Assembly: GCA_950097015.1 (NCBI GenBank)
Contig: CATNEN010000008.1
Coordinates: 3,224,001-3,288,000, forward strand
Source: Macrostomum hystrix
Taxonomy: Eukaryota > Platyhelminthes > Macrostomidae
Direction of reading: 5' to 3'
Length of the DNA: 64,000 nucleotides
The translations under genes and the position numbers were made by a program. The notes under the pieces are model-generated. The model was not told the origin of the DNA. It searched no databases and saw only the letters and a list, made by a program, of their open reading frames with translations. Shown piece by piece: positions 1 to 11,810 of this stretch (the first letter of the stretch is position 1; each line of letters starts with the position of its first letter).

Positions 1-523
1 CATTCTGTTCCTTCACTCATGGGATAGACTAGCAATCCATTCTGTTCCTTCACCCATGGGATAGACAAGCAATCCATTCTGTTCCTTCACTGATGGCATA
101 GCTTAGCAATCCATTCTGTTCCTTCACTGATGGGATAGACTAGCAATCCATTCTGTTCCTTCACCCATGGGATAGACTAGCAATCCATTCTGTTCCTTCA
201 CCCATGGGATAGACTAGCAATCCATTCTGTTCCTTCACTGATGGGATAGACTAGCAATCCATTCTGTTCCTTCACTGATGGGATAGACTAGCAATCCATT
301 CTGTTCCTTCACCCATAGGATAGACTAGCAATCCATTCTGTTCCTTCACCCATGGGATAGACTAGCAATCCATTCAGTTCCTTCACTCATGGGATAGACT
401 AGCAATCCATTCTGTTCCTTCACTCATGGGATAGACTAGCAATCCATTCTGTTCCTTCACTGATGGGATAGACTAGCAATCCATTCTGTTCCTTCACTGA
501 TGGGATAGACTAGCAATCCATTC
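1..523 (+). repeat. 37-bp minisatellite, locus 1 (about 14 units)
   Basis: Head-to-tail copies of a 37-bp unit built on GATAGACTAGCAATCCATTC followed by TGTTCCTTCACCCATGG. Units differ mainly in one spot (CCCATGGG, CTGATGGG, CCCATAGG). The same family recurs at 2286-3833 in the same orientation and at 57698-58615 inverted. The last unit runs directly into the candidate exon at 524. Confidence 0.97.
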
Positions 524-706
524 GCGAACATCCGCCTGTTGCTCTGGCAGGCTGTCGGAGTGTCGCAGGCGGAATGCTGCTATGATTCGCTGATGCCTTC
601 GACCTCCTACTCAGCCTCGGTGCTGATGAAGGCTGGCGCCGACGATCTGTGGGAGTCAGAGAGCGACTGCACGGTGTACTTGGAAATCGTTGCTGACAGG
701 ATCTGA
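524..706 (+). CDS. candidate terminal exon, unrecognised protein (partial)
   Basis: An open frame of 60 codons ends in TGA at 704-706, with a codon pattern and residue mix (Trp, Cys pairs, Asp/Glu clusters) that look coding rather than repeat-derived. It starts ANIRLLLWQA and ends YLEIVADRI. There is no ATG at its 5' end, and the frame is closed by TAG just inside the preceding minisatellite unit. It is therefore best read as a last exon spliced from upstream, probably after the TAG of ACTAG at 508-512 or nearby, which would add a few repeat-derived residues. The family is not recognised. It could also be a relic. The upstream part of the gene lies outside the window. Confidence 0.4.
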   Translation, partial: ANIRLLLWQAVGVSQAECCYDSLMPSTSYSASVLMKAGADDLWESESDCTVYLEIVADRI

Positions 707-1020
707 AGTCGCTCCTTGTTTGTCGAATTTCGAATATTTCTACAAGATCGTTCTCGCGGCCACCCGGCTACTATTTGCGCGGATTGCACTATCGATCGAA
801 GTTGTCTGCTACTGTACGAGTATTGTCACAGATTATTATGCATGCCGTGTTCAATATTTTATATAAAATTTTAGTTTATATAATTGGCTTAACGGTGACC
901 AGCAAATCTTCCGTTTACCGTATAGCTCATCAGCTTGAAGTCTGTCGGAGAAGCTCTACGGACATTCTCGAGTAGCATGCTGTGTCTCGGGCTGTTCTCA
1001 CCCAATGGATTGGATAGCCA
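707..1020. other. AT-rich spacer, possible 3'UTR
   Basis: Follows the stop of the candidate exon; AT-rich around 840-880. No canonical AATAAA close to the stop and no other gene seen. Confidence 0.4.
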
Positions 1021-1638
1021 CTCACTCCCTCTCCCTCTCCTTCTCCCTCTCCATCTCACCCTCTTACTCTCCTTCTCCCTCTCCCTCTCACCCTCTTACT
1101 CCCCTTCTCCCTCTCCATCTCACCCTCTTACTCTCCTTCTCCCTCTCCCTCTCACCCTCTTACTCTCCTTCTCCCTCTCCATCTCACCCTCTTACTCCCC
1201 TTCTCCCTCTCCCTCTCACCCTCTTACTCTCCTTCTCCCTCTCCATCTCACCCTCTTACTCTCCTTCTCCCTCTCCATCTCACCCTCTTACTCTCCTTCT
1301 CCCTCTCCATCTCACCCTCTTACTCTCCTTCTTCCTCTCCATCTCACCCTCTTACTCTCCTTCTTCCTCTCCATCTCACCCTCTTACTCTCCTTCTTCCT
1401 CTCCATCTCACCCTCTTACTCTCCTTCTTCCCTCTCCATCTCACCCTCTTACTCTCCTTCTCCCTCTCCATCTCACCCTCTTACTCTCCTTCTCCCTCTC
1501 CATCTCACCCTCTTACTCTCCTTCTCCCTCTCCATCTCACCCTCTTACTCTCCTTCTTCCTCTCCATCTCACCCTCTTACTCTCCTTCTCCCTCTCCATC
1601 TCACCCTCTTACTCTCCTTCTCCCTCTCCCATTCCCCT
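1021..1638 (+). repeat. 32-bp pyrimidine-rich minisatellite
   Basis: About 19 units of a CT-only-like monomer containing TACTCTCCTTCTCCCTCTCC followed by ATCTCACCCTCT. The 32-bp period is not a multiple of three, so all frames cycle together. The long open frames here are by-products of the repeat, not genes. Confidence 0.95.
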
Positions 1639-2285
1639 CAAGAGTTTCATGGATTCGCAGAACTCGTATGGAATTAATTATCCTGTCAAGCGCATACTCG
1701 GATTTTAAAGAAAAAATGTACGCATTAAACATTTTAACTATTCCAGCTGCATGCCAGAATCTGTTTATGAAAGTTTCGTTAATACTTGACAATAACTGTT
1801 GGATTTGTGTTGGTGTGTCCGGCTAAAATAAGCTAGCAAAAGTGTAAATCAAAGCCTTAATTTAACTGTGTGAATGCAATTTTTCTACCTTATAGCTTTA
1901 TGTGGCTGTGCTAAGCTGCACAGATCGACAGTGTAATCCGGCCACTAAAACCTGCACCAGCCGATTCTTGCTTTGCCAACATCCTTGGCTAGCTGAGTTT
2001 GCCTTTCAAATCAGGGAAATAGTTTTGAACAATATTTTCTTTTATAAACTGTTACTTCCTAAGGCTCTTTTAAACAGGTAAATGCTAAAATAACAGTCTA
2101 AAAATAGCATTCAGAAAACATTAGGACTGCATGCACAGTGAAAATGTAAATCTACTTTGTGTGCAACATCAGTCCTACAATGACTACTCTAAGCTTTTCG
2201 TAAGTAGTCACTTACGAATATGATGAGCTTATTTTTATGCTAGTCTAGTCGAAATTGACATCTAAAAACTTCATAATGTAGTCAA
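1639..2285. other. unique spacer between arrays
   Basis: About 650 bp of moderately AT-rich sequence with no supported gene, RNA or element. It separates the CT-rich array from the second 37-bp array. Confidence 0.5.
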
Positions 2286-3833
2286 GGGATAGACTAGCAA
2301 TCCATTCTGTTCCTTCACCCATGGGATAGACTAGCAATCCATTCTGTTCCTTCACCATGGGATAGACTAGCAATCCATTCTGTTCCTTCACCCATGGGAT
2401 AGACTAGCAATCCATTCTGTTCCTTCACCCATGGGATAGACTAGCAATCCATTCTTTTCCTTCACCCATGGGATAGACTAGCAATCCATTCTGTTCCTTC
2501 ACCCATGGCATAGACTAGCAATCCATTCTGTTCCTTCACTGATGGGATAGACTAGCAATCCATTCTGTTCCTTCACCCATGGGATAGACTAGCAATCCAT
2601 TCTGTTCCTTCACCCATGGCATAGACTAGCAATCCATTCTGTTCCTTCACCCATGGGATAGACTAGCAATCCATTCTGTTCCTTCACCCATGGGATAGAC
2701 TAGCAATCCATTCTGTTCCTTCACCCATGGCATAGACTAGCAATCCATTCTGTTCCTTCACCCATGGGATAGACTAGCAATCCATTCTGTTCCTTCACCC
2801 ATGGGATAGACTAGCAATCCATTCTGTTCCTTCACCCATAGGATAGACTAGCAATCCATTCTGTTCCTTCACCCATGGGATAGACTAGCAATCCATTCTG
2901 TTCCTTCACTGATGGGATAGACTAGCAATCCATTCTGTTCCTTCACCCATAGGATAGACTAGCAATCCATTCTGTTCCTTCACTGATGGGATAGACTAGC
3001 AATCCATTCTGTTCCTTCACTGATGGGATAGACTAGCAATCCATTCTGTTCCTTCACCCATGGGATAGACTAGCAATCCATTCTGTTCCTTCACCCATTG
3101 GATAGACTAGCAATCCATTCTGTTCCTTCACCCATAGGATAGACTAGCAATCCATTCTGTTCCTTCACCCATAGGATAGACTAGCAATCCATTCTGTTTC
3201 CTTCACCCATGGGATAGACTAGCAATCCATTCTGTTCCTTCACTGATGGGATAGACTAGCAATCCATTCTGTTCCTTCACTGATGGGATAGACTAGCAAT
3301 CCATTCTGTTCCTTCACCCATGGGATAGACTAGCAATCCATTCTGTTCCTTTACCCATGGGATAGACTAGCAATCCATTCTGTTCCTTCACTGATGGGAT
3401 AGACTAGCAATCCATTCTGTTCCTTCACCCATGGGATAGACTAGCAATCCATTATGTTCCTTCAGTGATGGGATAGACAAGCAATCCATTCTGTTCCTTC
3501 ACCCATGGGATAGACTAGCAATCCATTCTGTTCCTTCACTGATGGGATGGACTAGCAATCCATTCTGTTCCTTCAATGATGGGATAGACTAGCAATCCAT
3601 TCTGTTCCTTCACCCATGGGATAGACTAGCAATCCATTCTGTTCCTTCAACCATGGGATAGACTAGCAATCCATTCTGTTCCTTCACTGATGGGATAGAC
3701 TAGCAATCCATTCTGTTCCTTCACCCATGGGATAGACTAGCAATCCATTCTGTTCCTTCACCCATGGGATAGACTAGCAATCCATTCTTTTCCTTCACTG
3801 ATGGGATAGACTAGCAATCCATTCTGTTCCTTG
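2286..3833 (+). repeat. 37-bp minisatellite, locus 2 (about 42 units)
   Basis: Same monomer and orientation as 1-523, with the same interleaved variants (CCCATGGG, CTGATGGG, CCCATAGG, CCCATTGG, GGCATAG). Loci 1 and 2 may be one array split by the 1.76 kb between them. Confidence 0.97.
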
Positions 3834-5365
3834 AGGCCTGAGGTTCAGCATGAGGCCTGTGCTAAGTCTTCGTCTTGAATTGTGGATAGTCTCGATCACA
3901 GTCCAGGCCTCACCCAATGCTGCCAGCGAGTAAGTCGAGCGAGGAAACGCGTGTTGAGCTCTGTGCCGCAACTGCTCCGAGCTGCTCTTGAGGACTCAAA
4001 CAGTTCAGGCGGAGCAAGATTTGCAAAAGAAAAATAATAATGGAAAAAGAAGTGGCAGAAGAGGCCAGTTGAGGGAACAGGATTTGACGCCGCAAGTTGA
4101 GCAGGAGTGCCCGGCACAGACGCACCGTGTGCGGCTCTGTGGTGCTAAATCTGCGCTAATCTCTGCTTAACAGAGCGAGACCTTGCTGGAAAGTCGGGGG
4201 GTGGGTTGTCGGTCCCGCGAGACCAGCCATGTCCGACAAGCCGCGGCCGAGTTACTGCCGCTTTTCAACGATTGAACGTTTTTAGATTTCAACGGGGCCC
4301 CTCTTGGGGAGAGAGGGGGAAAAGAGTAGGAGGAAAGTGAGTAGGGGATATACAACTTCATCATGTACCGCACTGGTGAGTCTCCAGGGAGCTGCAGGGC
4401 TTGTGGGCAGAGAATTCTCACCGAGATAAGTCATGGCCAGTTCTCAGGACTTAGCAAACAGATGAGGCCCGTATACTGGGATGCAACAGTCTTTTGCCGC
4501 GATAATATAGGAGGAAATTCACGGGCTGCCAGTTGCTGGCAACAATTTCTTTCTTCAGCGGCGGAAGTAACAAAACCTGAAAGCAGAGATTCTGAAGAAA
4601 TGAAGTTGAGCAGCTCCTGGACCTCCTTTTGTCATCCGTCTCTGTAGGGGGGGGTCTGGTGAGGGCATTGGCTGATGATGGCTATCTGTTGAGCTTTGTT
4701 AAACTGCTCAGCGCTGAATGCCGTGTCCCTGGCTGTCAGGAAATGGCCCCCAAATGGCCCTCGGTGAGGCGGTGCTAGCGGCCCAGGGATTGGAATCGCG
4801 TGAGGAGACGGACAATCATCAAGATTAAATGAGCAACAATGCGTTCCAGCGAGCAGGAAGTTGGTTAGAACCCGGCAGGGAGTCCGCGTGGATGGATGGC
4901 AATCCAGCAGTTTTCTAAGGGGACGAGAGAATTCCTGTGGGATTGTTGCTCTTGACAGAGCAGTGTCAAACAGGGGATCTGGGACCAGGCCATCAATTGA
5001 GAAATCACTGTTCCTGTTGACTCCCCGCTGAGAGCATCTGGTCCCATTGTGAGCAGGGGAGCTGGGAACAGGAAGACGCGGAGCATGCCAGAGTCTGCTG
5101 CCAGGCACTGGCAGCTTCATAGTCGGCAATTTCTCGACAATTCTGGCTTCTAATAATAGTAGCTAGCAGCAATGGCTGTAAATAATATGACAGGGGATAA
5201 AAATGAATTCCTGGCTGTGTCCGATGAGCTTCTTAAATTAAATTAATTTTTAAGCCATTTCAGTCATCTTTCAGATGAGAAAAAATGTGACACTCGCGTA
5301 GTTATACTGATGCTTGCATAGAGAGCGACTCAGGACGACATGAAACCATTATCTTGGAGATCGGA
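3834..5365. other. unrecognised unique sequence
   Basis: Mixed-composition DNA with short open frames on both strands but no domain, codon bias or splice pattern I can defend. Possibly upstream regulatory DNA of the Iroquois gene. Confidence 0.4.
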
Positions 5366-5968
5366 GTGTGTCAGAGATAGTTTCAAAGAGTGTCAGAGAG
5401 TGTGTCAGAGAAAGTGTCAGAGAGTGTGTCAGAAGCTACCGTATCAGAGAGTGTGTCAGAGGGTGTGTCAGAGATAGTTTCAAAAAGTGTCAGAGAAAGT
5501 GTCAGAGAGTGTGTCAGAAGCTACCGTATCAGAGAGTGTGTCAGAGAGTGTATCAGAGAGTGTGTCAGAGAGTGTGTCAGAGAGTGTCAGAGAGTGTGTC
5601 AGAGAGTGTGTCAGAGAGTGTGTCAGAGAGTGTGTCAGAGAGTGTGTCAGAGAGTGTGTCAGAGAGTGTGTCAGAGAGTGTGTCAGAGAGTGTGTCAGAG
5701 TCAGAGAGTCAGATAGTCAGAGAGTGTATCAGAGATAGTTTCGAAAAGAGTGTGTCAGAGAGTGTCAGAGAGTGTATCAGAGAGTGTGTCAGAGAGTGTG
5801 TCAGAGAGTGTGTCAGAGAGTGGGTCAGAGAGTGTGTCAGAGAGTGTGTCAGAGTCAGAGAGTCAGAGAGTCAGAGAGTGTGTCAGAGAGTGTGTCAGAG
5901 TGTGTCAGAGAGTGTATCAGAGTCAGAGAGTCAGATAGTCAGAGAGTGTGTCAGAGAGTGTGTCAGAC
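5366..5968 (+). repeat. 12-bp minisatellite (GTGTCAGAGAGT)
   Basis: About 45 units, reading Val-Ser-Glu-Ser in one frame. Because 12 is divisible by three, several frames stay open for long distances. Imperfect blocks (GATAGTTTC, TCAGAGTCAGAG) recur and show segmental duplication inside the array. Confidence 0.95.
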
Positions 5969-6385
5969 CGATTGCTTATTATTTGAAGCGGGTTAAGAAA
6001 ACAAACAGCCCTTCTAACGGGCGCATTAGCTAGTGGACCGGACTGTTTTACAAACAGAAGCCTCAAAATCTTCAATCCATGAAAATCGCTTAGCCAACGC
6101 AGAAACGTCGGGGATTAATCTGCAGGATGATGGTAGGGGAGCAGGGGATGCGCCGATGCTCCTCATTGGCTGGAGCGATGAGACTCGCTGCCTCACGGGC
6201 CTATGGGGTTTTGGGAGGCTGGGAAGAGGCTGGGGCCGCGTCCCGGGCAAGCGATGGCCACCCCATCCGTGATCATTGTGGGGCCCCGATGCGGCATCAT
6301 AAAAAGCTTGTTAGCGCGTCCCAGAAATTTCGCTTGCATGTTTTTAACATAATTTTTCATAGGTTCTTTCAATTGCTCACCCGCA
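5969..6385. other. upstream region of the Iroquois gene
   Basis: About 400 bp of unique sequence between the 12-bp array and the proposed Iroquois start codon. It may hold the promoter or 5'UTR. No TATA box or other element can be assigned with confidence. Confidence 0.35.
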
Positions 6386-7671
6386 ATGTCTGCCAGCGGT
6401 AAGAAGTCCAAGGAGATTTCGCATGAGTCTATTCAGGTGAGCACAGTTAAGTTGAGTCATGTTGCTCCAGTTCATCCATGGAAATGGGAACCAGCATTGG
6501 AATTTGGAGTTGAAATTTGGTCTATGTGCCCCCCCGCCCCAGTGGCACTGACTGAACATCCGGCCAGGTGTGAATTCTATTTGTTTGTTGGGACCAGTGG
6601 GATGCACAAAGGTAAACATCTGGGATTTGAACAAAATCTAAAAATTCCAGCCCGGAGGCTCCGCCGATTCAGCGTGGCTCCAAGCGCAGCCCACGGCACC
6701 GCCGCCTTCAGCGCCGCAACTGCCGCAGGCGATCTTCGACTCAGCGACTGGCATCGGCGACGGCGGTGTCGGCGACGGCGGCGGCTCCGGCAGCCCGTCG
6801 GAGCCCTGGCGACAGCTGCAGCAGGCGGCCTTCGCCTACAACCTCGACCCGCACCTGCTGGCCGTGTACAACAGCGGCATCGGGCTGGATGGACCGAGGC
6901 GGAAGAATGCCACCAGGGAGACAACCGCACTGCTCAAGGCCTGGCTTCAGGAGCACAAGAGAAACCCGTATCCGTCCAAGGGCGAGAAGATCATGCTGGC
7001 CATTATCACCAAGATGACGCTGACACAGGTGCGATCTTGACATCCGCTGACCCCTGCAAACGGACTGCATTCCGTTTCTTTCTGTCTCCTATCGCTCCTC
7101 GTCTGTGACTCTACCTCTCTCACCCGACCTCTCTCACTCCACCAAGGTGTCCACCTGGTTCGCCAACGCGCGCCGTCGACTGAAGAAGGAGAACAAGATG
7201 ACGTGGAGCCCGCGCAACCGCTCCGAGGAGGAGAAGCGGCAGGCCGAGGAGGCCGCTAGCGCTGCCGCCGCGGCTGAGCGCGATCCCCTTCTAGACGGCG
7301 ATCTAGACGACGACAACGACGACGATCTAAACGACCTAAATGATCACGACGACGAAGTAGAAAATGACGACGACGCGAACATCGATACAAGCGCCGAAGA
7401 TGGCAGCGACATTGGCGACGTTGCCGAGCGGGACAATGGCGAGATTCCCGGGTTGGGGACAGCTGCGGCAAAGCGCCGGCACGGCCAGGCGGCTGCGGCG
7501 GGGGCAGCCGGCAGGTCGGAGGCCGCGGCAAAGAAGCCTAGAATCTGGTCTCTCGTGGACACCATCAGTGACAAGCAGCAGCAGCAGCAGCAGCAGCGTA
7601 AGCAGTCAACGCCCCTGCACCTGCCTCTTTCATCGATGCAACATCTTCCTCAGCAAATGCAGAATCACCTT

Positions 7672-7706
<35 letters not shown>

Positions 7707-8103
7707 CCTTGGCTTGTTCCCATTTCCGCTGCCACATCCGCTGGCCGGGCTCTTCTCTCAGCAGTCAGCTGCTGCTGTTGCTGCCGCTGCCGCTGCAGCC
7801 GCCACGGCCGCCAAAGTCAGCCTGCCCAGTCATCACCAGCTGATGCCGCCGCCGCCTCCTCTGCCATCGTTACCGACCTCACTGCAAGCGTCGCCGCCTT
7901 ACCACCTGCCCATGTTTGCTGGCCTGCCTCCGCCGCCGCAGCCGCCGCTGGGAATGTTCCCGCCATTCGCCCCGCCATTTCCTCCGTCCCTGATGCCACC
8001 GACGTCCAGTGCGGTTGGCACCTTTCCGCCGTCCCTGCTGACTGCGGAGTTTGCTGCGGCTGCGGCCGCTGCGGCGGCGGCTCAGATGCATCGGGCCGGG
8101 TGA
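6386..8103 (+). CDS. Irx: Iroquois-class TALE homeobox transcription factor
   Basis: Predicted exons are 6386-6436, 6651-7028 and 7147-8103, all joined in phase 0 with GT-AG introns (GTGAGC/TTCCAG and GTGCGA/CCAAG), giving 461 residues. The homeodomain (about residues 98-160) is unmistakably Iroquois: [10 protein letters not shown], the three-residue TALE loop in [12 protein letters not shown], then [16 protein letters not shown]. The second intron cuts the homeobox just before helix 3 (LTQ|VSTWF). After it come the [12 protein letters not shown] stretch, an acidic Asp-rich region typical of the family, the motif [12 protein letters not shown], polyQ, polyAla and a Pro-rich tail. I see no clear Iro box. 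Exons 2-3 are certain. The 17-codon first exon rests on phase and splice fit and could be replaced by a more distant exon. Role by homology: nuclear DNA-binding patterning factor. Confidence 0.9.
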
Positions 8104-8420
8104 TGATGAGGTGCGCAGCTGCTTCTCTCGAGTTGCCTGTAATTTTTTTGTACTCGTGACTTCATATTTCCTTCAAAGCTCTCCACAATTGCTTTGCAGA
8201 TTTCCTGAATGCCTCGGTCTTCTACGGCTGCAAATGCTGCTCGCTTCGCCTGTTGCGCGGACTAAAAAATCGACAGATTTCTGAATCTATTTGAGTGCCA
8301 GCGTTGATTTTTTACTTACCTGTCATACGAGTATAGGCCACGGCCCCTGACTTGTACGTACTAGTGCACCAACGGCTATGCTGATGCTTTATTGTTTTAC
8401 TGTTAGACAAGATGCCTCTC

Positions 8421-8947
8421 CCCTCTCCTTCTGCCCCTCCCTCTCCATCTGCATCTCCCTCTCCATCTTCCTCTCCCTCTCCATCTTCCTCTCCCTCTCC
8501 ATCTGCATCTCCCTCTCCATCTTCCTCTCCCTCTCCATCTTCCTCTCCCTCTCCATCTTCCTCTCGCTCTCCATCTTCCTCTCCCTTCCATCTGCATCTC
8601 ACTCTCCATCTTCCTCTCCCTCTCCATCTTCCTCTCCCTCTCCATCTTCCTCTCCCTCTCCATCTTCCTCTCCCTCTCCATCTTCCTCTCCCTCTCCATC
8701 TTCCTCTCCCTCTCCATCTTCCTCTCCCTCTCCATCTTCCTCTCCCTCTCCATCTTCCTCTCCCTCTCCATCTTCCTCTCCCTCTCCATCTTCCTCTCCC
8801 TCTCCATCTTCCTCTCCCTCTCCATCTTCCTCTCCCTCTCCATCTTCCTCTCCCTCTCCATCTTCCTCTCCCTCTCCATCTTCCTCTCCCTCTCCATCTT
8901 CCTCTCCCTCTCCATCTTCCTCTCCCTCTCCATCTTCCTCTCCCTCC
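8421..8947 (+). repeat. 18-bp pyrimidine-only minisatellite in the Iroquois 3' region
   Basis: About 29 units of CTCTCCATCTTCCTCTCC. It lies between the Iroquois stop codon (8103) and an AATAAA at 9045, so it may be transcribed in the 3'UTR as a long pyrimidine tract. Both strands show long artificial open frames. Confidence 0.95.
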
Positions 8948-9044
8948 CTCACCCTCTGCGCCCCACATTTTCTCGCCTTCCTCTCGCTTTCTCGTTTTCA
9001 CTCCCGTAGGCTTATTAGCATCAAAAATCACAAAGAAAATTATC

Positions 9045-9050
9045 AATAAA
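9045..9050 (+). terminator. candidate poly(A) signal for the Iroquois gene
   Basis: AATAAA in an A-rich context about 940 bp after the stop codon. It is the first canonical signal downstream on this strand that I noticed. Confidence 0.45.
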
Positions 9051-9394
9051 AATGTATTGCAGCAGCTTTTTGCAGTTTTACTTTTCTGATTCTGTCTGTG
9101 TGGCCTCTAAATGTACATGTGAAAAGTGAGACGTCTCACTCGTTTAACTCGTTAATTAGCCTTTTATACCAGCTTAGTTCAAAAGCGAATCCTCAATTTG
9201 AAGTATGAAATACAAAATAAAACATTCTATAAGTAAATTCCGATGCGTATTAAACAAACCTACTGTCCAAGTACCACAGCTTCTGATTAGAGAGAGCCGA
9301 TTCTAGGAAAGAGAGATAAGACATGCGCTAGGCTGGTGCATTCATAGGATATATTGGGATACGGAAGAATATTTACTGCAGAGGAAAGAGGCCA
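9051..9394. other. short AT-rich spacer
   Basis: No gene or element seen between the Iroquois poly(A) signal and the next array. Confidence 0.4.
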
Positions 9395-11810
9395 AGGGAG
9401 ATGAGAGGGGAATAGGAGAAGGGAGATGAGAGGCGAGATGAGAGGGAGAGGAGAGGGAATAGGAGAAGGGTGATGAGAGGGAATAGGAGAAGGGAGATGA
9501 GAGGCGAGATGAGAGGGAGAGGAGAGGGAATAGGAGAAGGGAGATGAGAGGGAATAGGAGAAGGGTGATGAGAGGGAATAGGAGAAGGGAGATGAGAGGC
9601 GAGATGAGAGGGAGAGGAGAGGGAATAGGAGAAGGGTGATGAGAGGGAATAGGAGAAGGGAGATGAGAGGCGAGATGAGAGGGAGAGGAGAGGGAATAGG
9701 AGAAGGGTGATGAGAGGGAATAGGAGAAGGGAGATGAGAGGGAATAGGAGAAGGGTGATGAGAGGGAATAGGAGAAGGGAGATGAGAGGCGAGATGAGAG
9801 GGAGAGGAGAGGGAATAGGAGAAGGGTGATGAGAGGGAATAGGAGAAGGGAGATGAGAGGCGAGATGAGAGGGAGAGGAGAGGGAATAGGAGAAGGGTGA
9901 TGAGAGGGAATAGGAGAAGGGAGATGAGAGGGAATAGGAGAAGGGAGATGAGAGGCGAGATGAGAGGGAGAGGAGAGGGAATAGGAGAAGGGTGATGAGA
10001 GGGAATAGGAGAAGGGAGATGAGAGGGAATAGGAGAAGGGAGATGAGAGGCGAGATGAGAAGGGAGATGAGAGGGAATAGGAGAAGGGAGATGAGAGGGG
10101 AGAGGAGAAGGGAGATGAGAGGGAATAGGAGAAGGGAGATGAGAGGCGAGATGAGAGGGAATAGCAGAAGGGTGATGAGAGGGAATCGGAGAAGGGAGAT
10201 GAGAGGGAATAGGAGAAGGGAGAGGAGAGGGAATAGGAGAAGGGAGATGAGAGGGAATAGGAGAAGGGAGAGGAAAGGGAATAGGAGAAGGGAGATGAGA
10301 GGGAATAGGAGAAGGGAGATGAGAGGGGAGAGGAGAAGGGAGATGAGAGGGAATAGGAGAAGGGAGATGAGAGGGGAGAGGAGAAGGGAGATGAGAGGGA
10401 ATAGGAGAAGGGAGATGAGAGGCGAGATGAGAGGCAATAGCAGAAGGGTGATGAGAGGGAATCGGAGAAGGGAGATGAGAGGGAATAGGAGAAGGGAGAG
10501 GAGAGGGAATAGGAGAAGGGAGATGAGAGGGAATAGGAGAAGGGAGAGGAAAGGGAATAGGAGAAGGAGATGAGAGGGAATAGGAGAAGGGAGATGAGAG
10601 GGAATCGGAGAAGGGAGATGAGAGGGAATAGGAGAAGGGAGATGAGAGGGAATAGGAGAAGGGAGATGAGAGGGAATCGGAGAAGGGAGATGAGAGGGAA
10701 TAGGAGAAGGGAGAGGAGAGGGAATAGGAGAAGGGAGATGAGAGGGAATAGGAGAAGGGAGATGAGAGGGAATAGGAGAAGGGAGAGGAGAGGGAATAGG
10801 AGAAGGGAGAGGAGAGGGAATAGGAGAAGGGAGATGAGAGGGAATAGGAGAAGGGAGAGGAGAGGGAATAGGAGAAGGGAGAGGAGAGGGAATAGGAGAA
10901 GGGAGATGAGAGGGAATCGGAGAAGGGAGATGAGAGGGAATCGGAGAAGGGAGATGAGAGGGAATCGGAGAAGGGAGAGGAGAGGGAATAGGAGAAGGGA
11001 GATGAGAGGGAATAGGAGAAGGGAGATGAGAGGGAATAGGAGAAGGGAGATGAGAGGGAATAGGAGAAGGGAGATGAGAGGGAATAGGAGAAGGGAGATG
11101 AGAGGGAATAGCAGAAGGGTGATGAGAGGGAATCGGAGAAGGGAGATGAGAGGGAATAGGAGAAGGGAGATGAGAGGGAATAGGAGAAGGGAGATGAGAG
11201 GGAATAGGAGAAGGGAGATGAGAGGGAATAGGAGAAGGGAGATGAGAGGGAATAAGAGAAGGGAGATGAGAGGGAATAGCAGAAGGGTGATGAGAGGGAA
11301 TAGGAGAAGGGAGAGGAGAGGGAATAGGAGAAGGGAGATGAGAGGGAATAGGAGAAGGGAGATGAGAGGGGAGAGGAGAAGGGAGATGAGAGGGAATAGG
11401 AGAAGGGAGATGAGAGGGAATAGGAGAAGGGAGATGAGAGGGAATCGGAGAAGGGAGATGAGAGGGAATAGGAGAAGGGAGATGAGAGGGAATAGGAGAA
11501 GGGAGATGAGAGGGAATAGGAGAAGGGAGATGAGAGGGAATCGGAGAAGGGAGATGAGAGGGAATAGGAGAAGGGAGATGAGAGGGAATAGGAGAAGGGA
11601 GATGAGAGGGAATCGGAGAAGGGAGATGAGAGGGAATAGGAGAAGGGAGATGAGAGGGAATAGCAGAAGGGTGATGAGAGGGAATCGGAGAAGGGAGATG
11701 AGAGGGGAGAGGTGAGGGAGATGAGAGGCGAGATGAGAGGGAGATGAGAGGCGAGATGAGATGGAGATGTGAGGCGAGATGAGATGGAGATAAGAGGGGA
11801 GATAAGGTGA
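9395..11810 (+). repeat. 24-bp homopurine-rich minisatellite, 2.4 kb
   Basis: About 100 units related to AATAGGAGAAGGGAGATGAG plus AGGG. The 5' third shows a higher-order pattern (GAGGCGAGATGAGAGGGAGAG blocks) and the 3' part is more uniform. The + strand is almost entirely purine with occasional T and C. The 24-bp period keeps both strands open, so two 880-codon frames on the minus strand and a 381-codon frame on the plus strand are repeat artefacts. Confidence 0.97.

Noticed and set aside
5368-6033. 221-codon Val-Ser-Glu-Ser protein
   Set aside because: Arises from the 12-bp array; no start context or domain.
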